Source: Alopecurus myosuroides
Taxonomy: Eukaryota > Streptophyta > Magnoliopsida > Poales > Poaceae
Length of the DNA stretch: 64,000 bases
Direction of reading: 5' to 3'
Assembly (NCBI GenBank): GCA_028641055.1
Contig: CM054058.1
Location: forward strand, 87,245,927-87,309,926
A model generated the notes under the pieces. That model was not told the DNA's origin. It was given only the letters and a program-made list of their open reading frames with translations, and searched no databases. Within the stretch, counting starts at the first letter, position 1, and every line of letters starts with the position of its first letter. This document shows positions 49,712 to 59,440 of this stretch, in pieces. The position numbers were made by a program, and so were the translations under genes.

Positions 49712-52700
49712 TCAAGCATCCGAGTCTTCTTCACTGCTGTCATCCTCGGGGGCTTCTGGAATCTCTTCTTCCGGATAGGTGATGGGGATATTCACCATAG
49801 AGGCGATCTTGGTGGCGTGACCCTTGATTTCATCAAAGATGGTGGTCCGCTGGGTCTCTGAATATCCAAGAGGGATACCGGACGCCACGCGCCAAGATTT
49901 GACACTGGGGTAATGCATACGCATAAGGCCTAAAGCCATGCCCGCACCACCCCGTGCTACGGAGCGCAAGGTGGATTCCTTGGATTCCGCCACCTCCAGG
50001 ATAGCTTCCGGAAGTTTCTCAACTTCCGAGAATTCCCCAGTTCTTGCGGGTAGGTACTTGTTGACCAGCTGCATGCATGCAGCTCTGATCGCAGTGAATA
50101 CTTTCTCGAAAGCTCGGATTTTCTCAATCTGAGTAAGATCTGGGTTATCTCCTGTTTTTTCAAGACAGAACAACCAAAGGGTTAGCAAAAAAGCAGAGAA
50201 AGAAGTTAAGACATGAAAAATCCGGTAAAAGTTGATAACTTACCGAGGATCTTGTCCATCTCGGAGCCTTCCTCCAGGCGCAGGGTCAAGGCGTTCTCCA
50301 AATCTTGGATAGTGGCCTTGTCCTTGTCCGCTTGTTGGGAGGCCTTGGATTGAGCAGTTCCAAGAGCCAGATTGCTGGCCTCCAGATCCTTCTGAGCCTT
50401 CATAAGTTCCTTATGATGGTCCAAGTTCTCCCGGCAGAGATTCTCAGCATTGTCGGCATCTTCAGCTATTTGCTTGGCTTTCGCCAAAGCAGCTGAAAAG
50501 CAAGGAAAAAATTCTGGGTTAAGAAAACTCGGAAAAATTACTTAGAAAAAATTATGGACAAGGAACTTCAGAGAATTAAAAGTATACCTGTTGTTTCCTT
50601 CAGTTGTAGCTGAGATGATGCCAGCTCTGTTTCTTTAACATCAAGAATAGATAGGAGGGTTTTAACCTCCTTATTTTTGATGTTAAGCTTGTTAAAAACT
50701 TCCAAGTTTATTGTATCAGCGGTTTGTTGAAACACGGAAATGAAAGCAAGACGCTTAAGTTAGAACAAGCGTGATAAGAAGCATTAAGTTGATAGCATGC
50801 ATTCGACTTATTGCTTGGGGGCTAGAGATATTACCTGGATCATTTGCTGCAAACCTGACAAGTTTTCGTTGAATTCCCTTAAATATTCAGAAAAGAGAAT
50901 TCCAACATGATGCAGGCCGTCTTGCATGACCTGACGAGGTGAAAATACGAAGTTATTTCGGACAACTAGCCCGCCTTGTGGCCAAGGACGGATCAAAGGA
51001 GCAGGAGCGAAGAACTTCTTAGCGTCCGGACGAATATATCTGAGATCGTCAAGTGGTTCTTCCTTTACCTGGAAGTTCTTGTCGAAAGTGGGAATAGGTT
51101 CATCCTCCCCAGATGTTCGAGGATGTCTACCCATTTCTGGTCCCGCCCTTTCCCTCGCATCCATGTTAGATGCAATAGACTGGCTGGATTGCTGGAATTG
51201 TATGTCCGGGTTCGTGGTCTTCTCCTCCCTACCAAATGTAGTTGGAACGGGAGAAGCTGCAACAGAAAACGGCTCTCCTTTGCTAGTAGCAGCTTTATGT
51301 TTCTTCAATTTCTTTGACTTCAAAGGAACTGGAGCAAGGCTGAAAAGGAAAAATCCGAGACGTAAATATCTCGAAGAACCGGAAGGAAATGATAACTAAA
51401 GAGCTCCAGTAAAATACCCGGATGCGGCGATGGGAATTCCGTCAAGATTTATCACTTCCTCGGGAATCACTTTCCTCTTGCGTTTCCGACCGCCGTAAAA
51501 ACTGGCGTGTAATTCGTCGAGTTCGGCGTCGGATGCAAGATCAGCTTCCTTAAGTTCGTCAAACTATGGAGAAGGCAAAGTACTCGATTAAGTCGGGAAA
51601 AAGAAGCAATCCGAGAGAAACCGAAATCAAGGAAAATAAAAATACCTTAGGGACTGGGTTCTCCTCGTGATACATTTCCAAGCTTTTTTCGTATTGATCA
51701 CGAGTAGCGACCAATTGGTTGACTTGTTTCTTGAAGTCCCTTTTGGAGAAGGCTTTGTCCGTCCCTCTCATTTCGTCTTCTGGCCCTTCGTATTCACAAA
51801 GGAGTCGCGAGCAGAAAGCGAGAGGTTGAATACGGCGGCCAAACCAGCACAGAACGGTATCAGTTCCGGTTAAGGGAGGCTTAGAAGAAGTAAGTTTGGC
51901 GATACGCCGCTTTATCTTCATCAGATCTTCCGGCAAAGTTTGCACCGCTTCAACTGCCCAACTCTCTTGCGGGATGGCGGCGGAGTTGACGAATGGAGGA
52001 ACCCCGTTTTCTTTCTCGGGAAACGGGACGTCAGGATGATAAAAGAAAGAACCCGTCCAGAATTTGACGGATTCTGACGTTTTTATCTTTGGGTACCAAT
52101 CTTCCCTAAACCTCCGAAGAGTGAAAGAAATGGTCCCGCGGATGGGAAGAACACCCTCTGTGGGGTTACGCTTCACTCCGAAGCAGTATTGCCAAAAATC
52201 TAGTCTAGGAGCTATTCCTAAATACCCTTCGAAAAGGGCTTGGAAGTCGGCTAGATAAAGAATGGAATTTGGGGGAAGGTTATGAGGCTGGACACCGTAA
52301 TGGTGGAGGACTTCTAAGGAAAAGGCGGAAGGCGGCAAACCCATACCTCTCGCAATATGAGAGGTAAGGAGGACGTGTTCTCCGTCTTTCGGCGCGGGCT
52401 CGGTCTCGTCCTCCGGGATCCACCACTTCCCCTTCAGCACGAGCCCCTCCTTCTCCATTCTCGGAAGGAGGGATGGCGGAATACTGCTGGCACTCCAACT
52501 GCCGGTAGTTTCCGCCTCGTCTTCGGCTCCGGCGGAGGCGGACGCTGCGGCCTCCGCGGCCGCGAGCTCGTCTCCGACGAGGGTGAGTTTCTCTTCCGCC
52601 GTCTCGGGCGTGAACGGCGGGGGAGGCACGGAAGAAGACCCCGCAAGATCCGCGGAGGCGAGAAGGATTTCCTCGCCCGCCGCACCGCCTGTGGCCTTCG

Positions 52701-52815
52701 CCGGCTCGTCGCCGGAGGCGTGCACCGGTGAATCCAACTGCGGATCCATCGTGTCGATAATCTCGTCGATGTCCTTTGCGACGGTGCGAGCTGGGGAAGA
52801 GCTTGGTGATGCCAT
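49712..52815 (-). CDS. Six-exon antisense gene of Tat-like element 3 (Transposase_28-like, 882 aa)
   Basis: Exons by my splice reading (minus): 52815-51646, 51563-51418, 51339-50835, 50726-50588, 50492-50244, 50151-49712. Phases match throughout, giving 2,649 nt. The ATG at 52815 (MASPSSSPARTV) aligns with the starts in elements 1 and 2. Residues 1-135 are Ala/Glu-rich. About 135-390 hold the Transposase_28-like core (GMGLPPSAF, QPHNLPPNSILYLADF, FWQYCFGVKRN, FREDWYPKIKTSESVKFW). Exon 2 has a nuclear-signal-like GGRKRKRK and exon 3 a basic KSKKLKKHK. Exons 4-5 are Leu/Lys/Glu-rich and look coiled-coil. The last exon ends SSEEDSDA. Donors and acceptors are canonical except the acceptor of intron 3 (AA at 50728-50727, AG in element 2). 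Opposite-strand genes of this class are known in Tat-like elements of grasses, with unknown role. The name Transposase_28 does not prove transposase activity. It is the best-kept reading frame in the element. Confidence 0.8.
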
Positions 52816-52950
52816 TGATGGGAGGCGCACGGTAGCTCCGGTGAGGTCTCGGGTGTGTTCGTGCGCTCGGGAGGTGCTCTGCGAGAACTTGGGCGCTGGG
52901 AATGGTGCTGCGAGTGAGAGCGGAAGGTTTCCTCGGAGGACGGAGGCGGC

Positions 52951-52958
52951 TATTTATA
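52951..52958 (-). promoter_or_regulatory. TATA box of the antisense gene, element 3
   Basis: TATAAATA on the minus strand in CCGGCTATAAATAGCCG, about 140 bp upstream of the ATG at 52815. Conserved in all three copies, so the antisense gene probably has its own promoter between the ORF and the 3' LTR. Confidence 0.65.
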
Positions 52959-53348
52959 GCCGGAATCCCGTCACGATGCGTGCTAACGGCTCTTTTGACC
53001 GTTGGATGATCAACGCGTGTCACTCGTCGGAAATTTCGGGAAATGAAACGACGGGTGATTATTGCTATCGCCTCGTTTCCCACGAGAATCTGTCAGAAAT
53101 ATGTTTCTGGGTTTCCCGCCTGTAACCCAAACGTCCCTTACGTCAGCAAGATTAAAGCACTGACATAGGAAGTTCCTTCTCCGCGAAGATTCGTGGAAGA
53201 AAAGCCGGATTTTCTGGATTCCGAGTTTTGCCTTATAACATCCTCTGAGGAGAAAAAGAAGAATCAAGACTGCATGCCGATATTTCTTGGAAAATATGCA
53301 TTTGGCGAAAGACGGTGAACCCGAGTCTTAATACTTCTTGGGGGCTAC

Positions 53349-53891
53349 TGTCGGATATATACCAACTAGGGGTACATCAGATGGTAGTCTAAAGTGCCGT
53401 ATTACTAGGGTGGCCTAAATGGTAATGGGCTATGGTCCATTAGGCGGCCCAGTAAGCTGATGCACAGAAGCCGGATTCTAGAAGAACCCGGATCGCGGCC
53501 CACGTGATCTGGCTTGGAGTAGAAGGCGGATTCCTTACCTTCCAAGTTAATAGTTACCGTAGTCTTCTAGGTTTCCTATTCTGTATGCCCTAATGCGGCT
53601 ATTATATAAAGCCGGACGGGAGATATGATAGATAGACAAGAAGCTAAAGGCTAACTCGCCGAGAGGTTGATCTTTGACGAGAAGCTAATAGAACCTCACG
53701 TTGTACTCTATATTTCCAGGCTTTAGTCCTGAATAGTGAGATTGCAGGAGTAGGAACGTCGCATTACTGCGTCGTACCGAACCTGGGTAAAAATCCTGTG
53801 TCATTGTTCTTCGCACAACCACGTCCCCCCACGTCTCTACCGGTAGTCTCATGGCACCCCCGTCTATGAATTCTACTACGATGTCTCGACA
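53349..53891 (+). repeat. 3' LTR of Tat-like element 3
   Basis: 543 bp from TGTCGGATATATACC to ATGTCTCGACA, preceded by CTTCTTGGGGGCTAC and followed by the target duplication CATAA (53892-53896). Confidence 0.95.
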
Positions 53892-53896
53892 CATAA

Positions 53897-55094
53897 TCTT
53901 AGTATTCTCAAGTCAAGATTGTTTGTACTACCAAGAAAGATTGCATCATTGGTTTTATCATATATATGGTTGTTTGTTTTCCGTCAACTCTTTTGCTTGC
54001 TACCCAACCTTGCTAGTCAAAAACTTGTACTAATAGGGAATACTTCTCGTGCATCCAAACCTTGAGCCCAAAACCATGCCATTTGTGTCCACCATACCTA
54101 CCTATATGTGGTATTTAACCGCCACTCCAAGTAAATTGCTCGTCTGCTACCTTTAAAACCTTCAAAATTACACCTGTTTTGTACCCCTGTTTTAGCTCAT
54201 GAGGACGCAAATAGAGAATCTGTATCTCACTTGTTGATTGGACTTTACACACCTGGACTAGTGGCTTCATCCGCTTATCCCAATACTAGAAGAGCTGGCA
54301 GCGGGGTGCCCAGCTCCAAACTTAATTACAACAAATTATCTTCACTATTTTTGCCCCTTTCAAAGCATAATTGTTTTAAACAAAAGGGAAGAGGGACGAT
54401 CTGCTGATTTCAGTTAGCTTCCTTCAATGGGAGTCACTCTTGTAAGGTGAAGTTGGCTTGTGACGTAATGCATTTTCTGTTTGCCATTCGCTGCCATAAA
54501 CATACACCACTCTCAAAAATTGTTTTCAATGACTCTGTTTATCAAATAAAAATCTATAGCACATGAGTTAATCCCTGCTTCCCTCTGCGAAGGGCCTATC
54601 TTTTACTTTTATGTTTAGTCGGTAAACCTACTACTTTCTGTCTTAAGCAAGCATTTGAGTTGTTGTGATCAAACCATCTATATGTTGATTTACTCAATCA
54701 TGTCCTTTATTCTTCCCTCTTTAGTACAAATGTTTTTGTCTTAATGAATACCACTTTGAAAGTTATCAATGATTGCAAAAAAAAATTGTTATGATTGAAC
54801 ATGTTAAACTTTGCAATATAAGCTCTAATCTAAAGACTCTAATCGAAAGGCCAAGAACGAAGTTTGCCTTCACCAATTTTGATTCCCTTTTTGCACCTCT
54901 ATTGTGTCTCCATTTACTTGTTTCAAGTTAAATTATATGAGAGGAAGTTGTTGTCTAGAATGATTTGTGTATTGACAGATGTGATGCTTCTTGTCCGTAT
55001 TTTATTTTTCAACACCTCACTTCATAAACTTGTGGTCATGTTTACCGAGTTCCGTTTCGCTTGGGGACAAGTGAGGTCCAAGCTTGGGGGGAGT
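53897..55094 (+). mobile_element. Athila 3' internal region and PPT
   Basis: This continues 25464-25859. It is AT-rich with no long open frame and probably represents the env-like/3' non-coding part of an Athila element. It ends in AAGCTTGGGGGGAGT (55080-55094), a purine-rich tract directly before the LTR. The frame 54864-55097 shows no known domain. Confidence 0.65.
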
Positions 55095-56248
55095 TGATAA
55101 GTCCATTTTGCATCACTATTTTATATTGTTATTTACTGTTATTCGTCAATATATTTCATGTTGTGATGCATTACTTATGTTATTTCATCTTATTTTGCAT
55201 ATTTGATAATTATTGGAGGATAAACACCGGGACCAGAAATATGATGGGAGAAGCACCGTCAGGATACCCTATTTCAGAAGATCAGAAAAAGAGGGGGGGT
55301 ACTGGAGAGGTCTTAGAAGTTTAGAAGAGGAAGCCAGCCGCAAGGAGAGCCAGAGGGGGCCACCAGGGGCCCACACCATAGGGTGGCGCCCCTGGCCGCG
55401 CCGCCAGGTTGTGTGGCCACCATGGCCCACCTCTGGTTGCCCCCTTTCGCGTACTTGACCCCTAGAGAACCCTAAGCCCCAGAACATCATCGAGGAAATT
55501 TTCCGCCGCCGCCTCGGGGCGAAAAACAATAGATATAGAAAAGCTCTCGGGCAGGGAGACAACTGACGGGGAAATTCCTCCCCAGAGAGGGGAAATCGTC
55601 GCCATCGTCACCATCATCACTCCGAGCTTCATCAAGATCATCATCGTCATTGTCCTCTCCACCAGCACCATCACCCTCACCGTCCACCTTCATCCCGCTG
55701 TAACAATTAGGGGTCTTTGTCGTTGTTTTCCATTAGATCTCTCTCCCAGTGTGGATTACTTGTTAGTAGTTGATGCTTGTGAGATTTGTCGGTGTTTGCA
55801 CTTTATGACCAGATTGTTATTCACCATTATATCACCTCTGATTATGATCCATATGATGTCTCGTGAGTAGTTCGTTTAGTTCTTGAGGACATGAGAGGAG
55901 TCATGATGTTAGTAGTGAAATTATGTTGAAGTAATATCTATATGGTTTGATATTTAAGTTGTGGTGTTGGATACTAATTGTGGGGTTACCGGAGTGACAG
56001 AAACCTAAAGCCCCATTAGGAAACCGATGCACGAGGGAGTGTAGGATCCAGAGTTTAAGGTTGTGGTTAGATTTATCTTAATTACTTCTTGTATTTGTGA
56101 ATGTTTGCAAAGGGTATAATCACAAGCATGTATTAGTCCTAGTTGGGCGGTGCATTATCATAGGTTCACCGACACAACACCTATCAAAACAATAAATATT
56201 AATCAACTGTATGAACCGAAAGCACTTTACACTAGTAGAAAATAGGCC

Positions 56249-56301
56249 TTTAGTCCCGGTTCGCAACGGCCATTAATCCCGGCCGTGCAACCGGGACTAA
56301 A
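56249..56301. repeat. Hairpin in the CACTA subterminal region
   Basis: TTTAGTCCCGGTT at 56249 pairs with AACCGGGACTAAA ending at 56301, and inner GCAACGGCC with GGCCGTGC. The stem is about 20 bp with one bulge and a short loop. Such subterminal hairpins are usual in this type of element. Confidence 0.7.
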
Positions 56302-56585
56302 TAGGCGCGACTAAAGGCCCCCCCCCCCCCTTTAGTCGCCCCTCTTACGAACCGCGGCTAAAGGCCCATCCACGTGGGCGGGTGGCCTGCGCCGGGGGCG
56401 GAGGACCTTTAGTCCCGGTTGGCAACACGAACCGCGACTACATGCTATTTCGTTATTTCTTTAATTCATTTGGGTTTCTAATTATTTTTCACTCCAATTT
56501 TTCACTCCCTTTTTTTTCAGAATTTTTATTATTTGCTTAGTGCCTAACTACAATTATCTCTAGTCAAATTACTTACTCGTGGTCA

Positions 56586-56662
56586 AACTTCCCGCTCGGT
56601 CACCCATCCTCCCACTACTCTAGCACTAGCACGCTTTACTTCCGAGTTCCATCCCGTCCCGC
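56586..56662 (-). repeat. 5S rRNA-like sequence inside the CACTA element
   Basis: On the plus strand the stretch shows ACTTCCC, GGTCACCCATCCT, ACTACTCT, AGCACGCTT and GAGTTC in the order and near spacing of the complement of plant 5S rRNA. Perhaps 70-80% of positions agree by eye over about 75 bp. It is not a functional 5S gene: it is partial and lacks both ends. Confidence 0.6.
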
Positions 56663-56848
56663 ATCCAAGTGTTTCGCACGCATGTATGTGATACTAGTAT
56701 CATATCAATCCTATTAACATGTTGGTCGATGCCACATTTCTTTATTGTCTGAATTTCAAATAAATCTTTTAATAAACAAAAGTAATGATGTAATTAATAA
56801 TTTTGAATAAATAAATAAACATTAACTTTTCAATTTGTATTATTTCTT

Positions 56849-57063
56849 AAAAATATTCAGAAAAATAAAACTAATTCATTTTAAAATCTTAAAAATACAA
56901 ATAATATATCAAAATATTCAGAAAAATAAAACTAATTCATTTTAAAATCTTAAAAATACAAATAATATATAAAAAATCAGAAAAATAAAACTAATTCATT
57001 TTAAAATCTTAAAAATACAAATAATATATTAAAAAAATTAGAAAAATAAAACTAATTCATTTT
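56849..57063. repeat. AT-rich minisatellite, about 3.5 copies of 60-61 bp
   Basis: Units begin near 56849, 56911, 56971 and 57031. Each contains AGAAAAATAAAACTAATTCA then TTTTAAAATCTTAAAAATAC and AAATAATATAT; the last copy is cut short at 57063. It lies inside the CACTA element. Confidence 0.9.
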
Positions 57064-57971
57064 CCCCTTTCCTAAATGCAAATTAATCTGATAAAATTCA
57101 TGAACCAAACCATATAAAATCTAAACCATATAAAATTTGTAGATCCAAAGTTTGGACTATTATTTTGGACACAAGAACTGTTTTGGCAATGACTATCTGT
57201 GAGAATGATATGAACCTAACTTTTAAAATACATAAAAAAATGGACAAACTAAAATGTTCTGGATAGATATTGAAAAGATATATCCATAGCACTTAGCCTC
57301 ACATCAAAGTCAGCAACCAAATGAAAATACCATCCTTTTTAATAAAAGACCAGTAGGCTCTTCTATGATTTTTAGAATGAGTTCAAAAATAAATTTTGAA
57401 GTAAATCCAACTGGATGAGTTTGGTATTGACTAGATCTATGTTTTTCTGGCTTAGATTAATTTTTGGATCTCTAGATTTATTTTTGGTGAACAGATATAG
57501 AAACACTAGTTTTTCTGTTTTGTTTTCTTGATGTGTTTTTGTTTGTTTTGAAATGTGTGTTTGATCTTATCTTGTTTCCTAGCTTGTATAGAGTGTTAGG
57601 CCGACTTGATATTAGGTTGTTTGCTTGCAGAACATCTACCTTAGAAAGTGTGTGCATGATTGGAAATCCAAATAAAAATGGAACTAGCATTTGTTACTTT
57701 CTAGTTTTATTATTTTGGAATTGTGTGTGAGCTAGATCTTTGTGTGATTGCTTCGTAAATTTTGTCCTATGTTTAACCCGTGATTATTTGAGCCATTACA
57801 TAACATAGTGGTACATATATCCATTACATAATATAGAAATAATATAGCTAGGAATTAATATATAAATAATATAGGAATTAATAGAAAGACATATATCCAT
57901 TGCATAATATATCCATTACATATATCGAACGCAACATAGCGGTACATAGATGCGGTACACAAACAACATCT

Positions 57972-58701
57972 ACTCGAGCTCCGAAGAGTAGATGCGGAAC
58001 AACTCGAAGGAAACGTATGCATCTATTGCTGCATACTTGGGATTGATCCGGTCAAGTGGGTTCTTCCCCCAATACATGTGATTCCTCGAGGGGAAACATG
58101 TCTTCATGGTTTTGTAGTCGGGATGGATGAAGGCAGTTGCCATCTGAGCCATCCCGGTTTTGTGCCCATACAGCTCATCAAAATGGATAAGGTCCTAAAG
58201 ATCAATGTAGTGATCTTCAGGTATCTCAATACCCAACGTGTGCATCAACTTCTGCCGGTCTTGAGTGATGTCAACGCTACATAAGTCATAACCCTTGTTG
58301 ACAAGAAAATCAACAATTTCTTGAGATTGCTTTGAACTACTGCAACAACAAAATTGGTACACGTGTTAGATTTTGTTGCAACACGTGTATTCTTCCAATG
58401 CAACAACAAATCAAAAATGCAACAACTATCCTAAGAGAGATTGTACGTGTGCGTACCTTACCCATTGGAAGACCAAAACGATCTCCTTGAAGGCAATCTG
58501 GATGACGGCAACATCCTTCTGATTCGCCGTATACTCTAGATCAAGCCCGAAGAACTTATAGTGTTCATCGGCTTCTTCATAGAGATCGACCAAACGGTTA
58601 AGAGCATAGGGGAGCCTCTCGCATATATTGGTATATGCCACGTCGAGATTCTTGCGGCATGGTGTGGGCACACGGAGAACGTTCCAAACGGGAGAATCCA
58701 T
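57972..58701 (-). pseudogene. Captured plant 3'-5' exonuclease (WRN-like, DEDDy) fragment
   Basis: Exon 1 starts at the ATG at 58701 (MDSPVWNVLRV) and contains FFGLDLEYT, the D-x-E motif of Exo I, then VAVIQIAFKEIVLVFQW. A donor GTAAGG starts at 58461. An acceptor TTGTTGTTGCAG ends at 58340. Exon 2 carries VNKGYDLCSVDITQD, GMAQMATAFIHPDYK and KYAAIDAYVSFELF, the Y-x3-D motif of Exo III, ending at 57970. It is broken: a TAG at 58197-58195 stands where Gln is expected, and the exon phases do not join in frame. In plants such proteins are RNase-H-fold nucleases acting on DNA or RNA ends. Exon 2 lacks any start. The whole gene lies inside the CACTA element, so it was probably captured from a host gene. 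Confidence 0.75.
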
Positions 58702-58800
58702 GGGTGCTTGGTGGAGGAAGAAGAGAGGAAGAAGAAACAGAGAGTCTCGGGTGCGCACTGTAGCAATGGCCTTCTGCCTCTCGCTCGCGAAATAAAACCG

Positions 58801-58920
58801 CGCGGGAGGCGAGCAGTTTGGATCTTTAGTCGCGGGTGGCCAGGCCAACCGGGACTAAAGACAGGGATGCCAGCAGTTTGGATTATTAGTCGCGGGTGGC
58901 CAGGCCAACCGGAATTAAAG
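58801..58920. repeat. 60-bp tandem duplication with TTTAGTCGCGG hairpins
   Basis: 58801-58860 and 58861-58920 are two copies of a unit containing GCAGTTTGGAT, TTAGTCGCGGGTGGCCAGGC and AACCGGGACTAAAG. Each copy can fold back on itself. They sit in the right subterminal region of the CACTA element. Confidence 0.85.
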
Positions 58921-59351
58921 CCCTCCGCGCGCTTCCCAACCTACGACGCATGACCTTCAGTCGCGGGTCGGCTCCCGAACCGCGACTAAAACCCATTTAG
59001 TCACGGTGCGTAAATTTTGGGGACTAAAGGGGGCGTATGGAAGGCTTTTTTTCTACCAGTGTTACGAGATTTCCATGTGTCCTCGAGAACGTTTAGTCAC
59101 CATAAGTAGAACAACCGGCTTGTCCTTTGCTTCCAAAATATTTGGGCCACTCGCTGCAATTATATTACTATCTTTTATTTACTCGCACTTTATTTATCTG
59201 CTATATCCAAAACCACCAAAAACAGTGTTTGCTAGTGTTTACAGTGAATCCTCTATCCACCCTGCTTGTCAACACATTTTGCTTCTCGTCAGGTTCAACA
59301 CTCTTATTTATCGAAAATACTAAGATACATCCCTATACTTGTGGGTCATCA

Positions 59352-59440
59352 TCCACCATCCAGAAGGAGACATATCGTACCCACCCTGTGAGCTCATATT
59401 GAGGAAGAGGAAGAGTCGAGATCCGGGTCGGCTCGCCGTT
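59352..59440. other. Short unassigned stretch between Athila LTR and TIR element
   Basis: 89 bp with no recognisable feature. It may be part of the Tat-like element whose 3' end resumes at 60279, but I see no direct proof. Confidence 0.3.

Larger units (their letters stand above)
25860..53891 (+). mobile_element. Tat-like Ty3/gypsy element 3, complete, split by a nested element
   Basis: Both LTRs are complete (25860-26402 and 53349-53891) and perfect 5-bp target duplications CATAA flank them (25855-25859, 53892-53896). Without the 15.8-kb insert at 27720-43511 the element is about 12.2 kb. Order: LTR, PBS, gag-protease, RT/RNase H/integrase, convergent antisense gene, PPT (CTTCTTGGGGGCTAC), LTR. 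The LTRs differ at about 14 of 543 positions by eye, suggesting an age near 1 million years at 1.3e-8 per site per year. It inserted into an Athila element. gag-pol has several stops and frameshifts, while the antisense gene is open. Confidence 0.95.
56230..59061. mobile_element. Non-autonomous CACTA transposon with captured sequence
   Basis: 2,832 bp. Ends are CACTAGTAGAAAA (56230) and TTCTACCAGTG (to 59061), inverted with one mismatch, flanked by 3-bp duplications TTA (56227-56229, 59062-59064). Both subterminal regions are full of TTTAGTCCCGGTT and TTTAGTCGCGG motifs in both orientations, as in grass CACTA elements. No TNP2-like transposase is present, so it would depend on one in trans. 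Inside are a 5S-rRNA-like stretch, a 60-bp minisatellite and a broken exonuclease gene. Confidence 0.9.
55095..59351 (+). repeat. Athila-type 3' LTR, split by a CACTA element
   Basis: It starts TGATAAGTCCATTTTGCATC and ends CTTGTGGGTCATCA. These are the characteristic ends of Triticeae Athila LTRs (Sabrina/WHAM-like in appearance; family not verified). Without the CACTA insert and its TTA duplication the LTR is about 1.4 kb. The 55340-55700 part is GC-rich, probably the leader region. The right flank is TCCAC; the matching left copy is not identifiable in the window. Confidence 0.8.

Noticed and set aside
56586..56662. A functional 5S rRNA gene
   Set aside because: Only about 75 bp with several mismatches and missing ends; kept as a derived repeat only.
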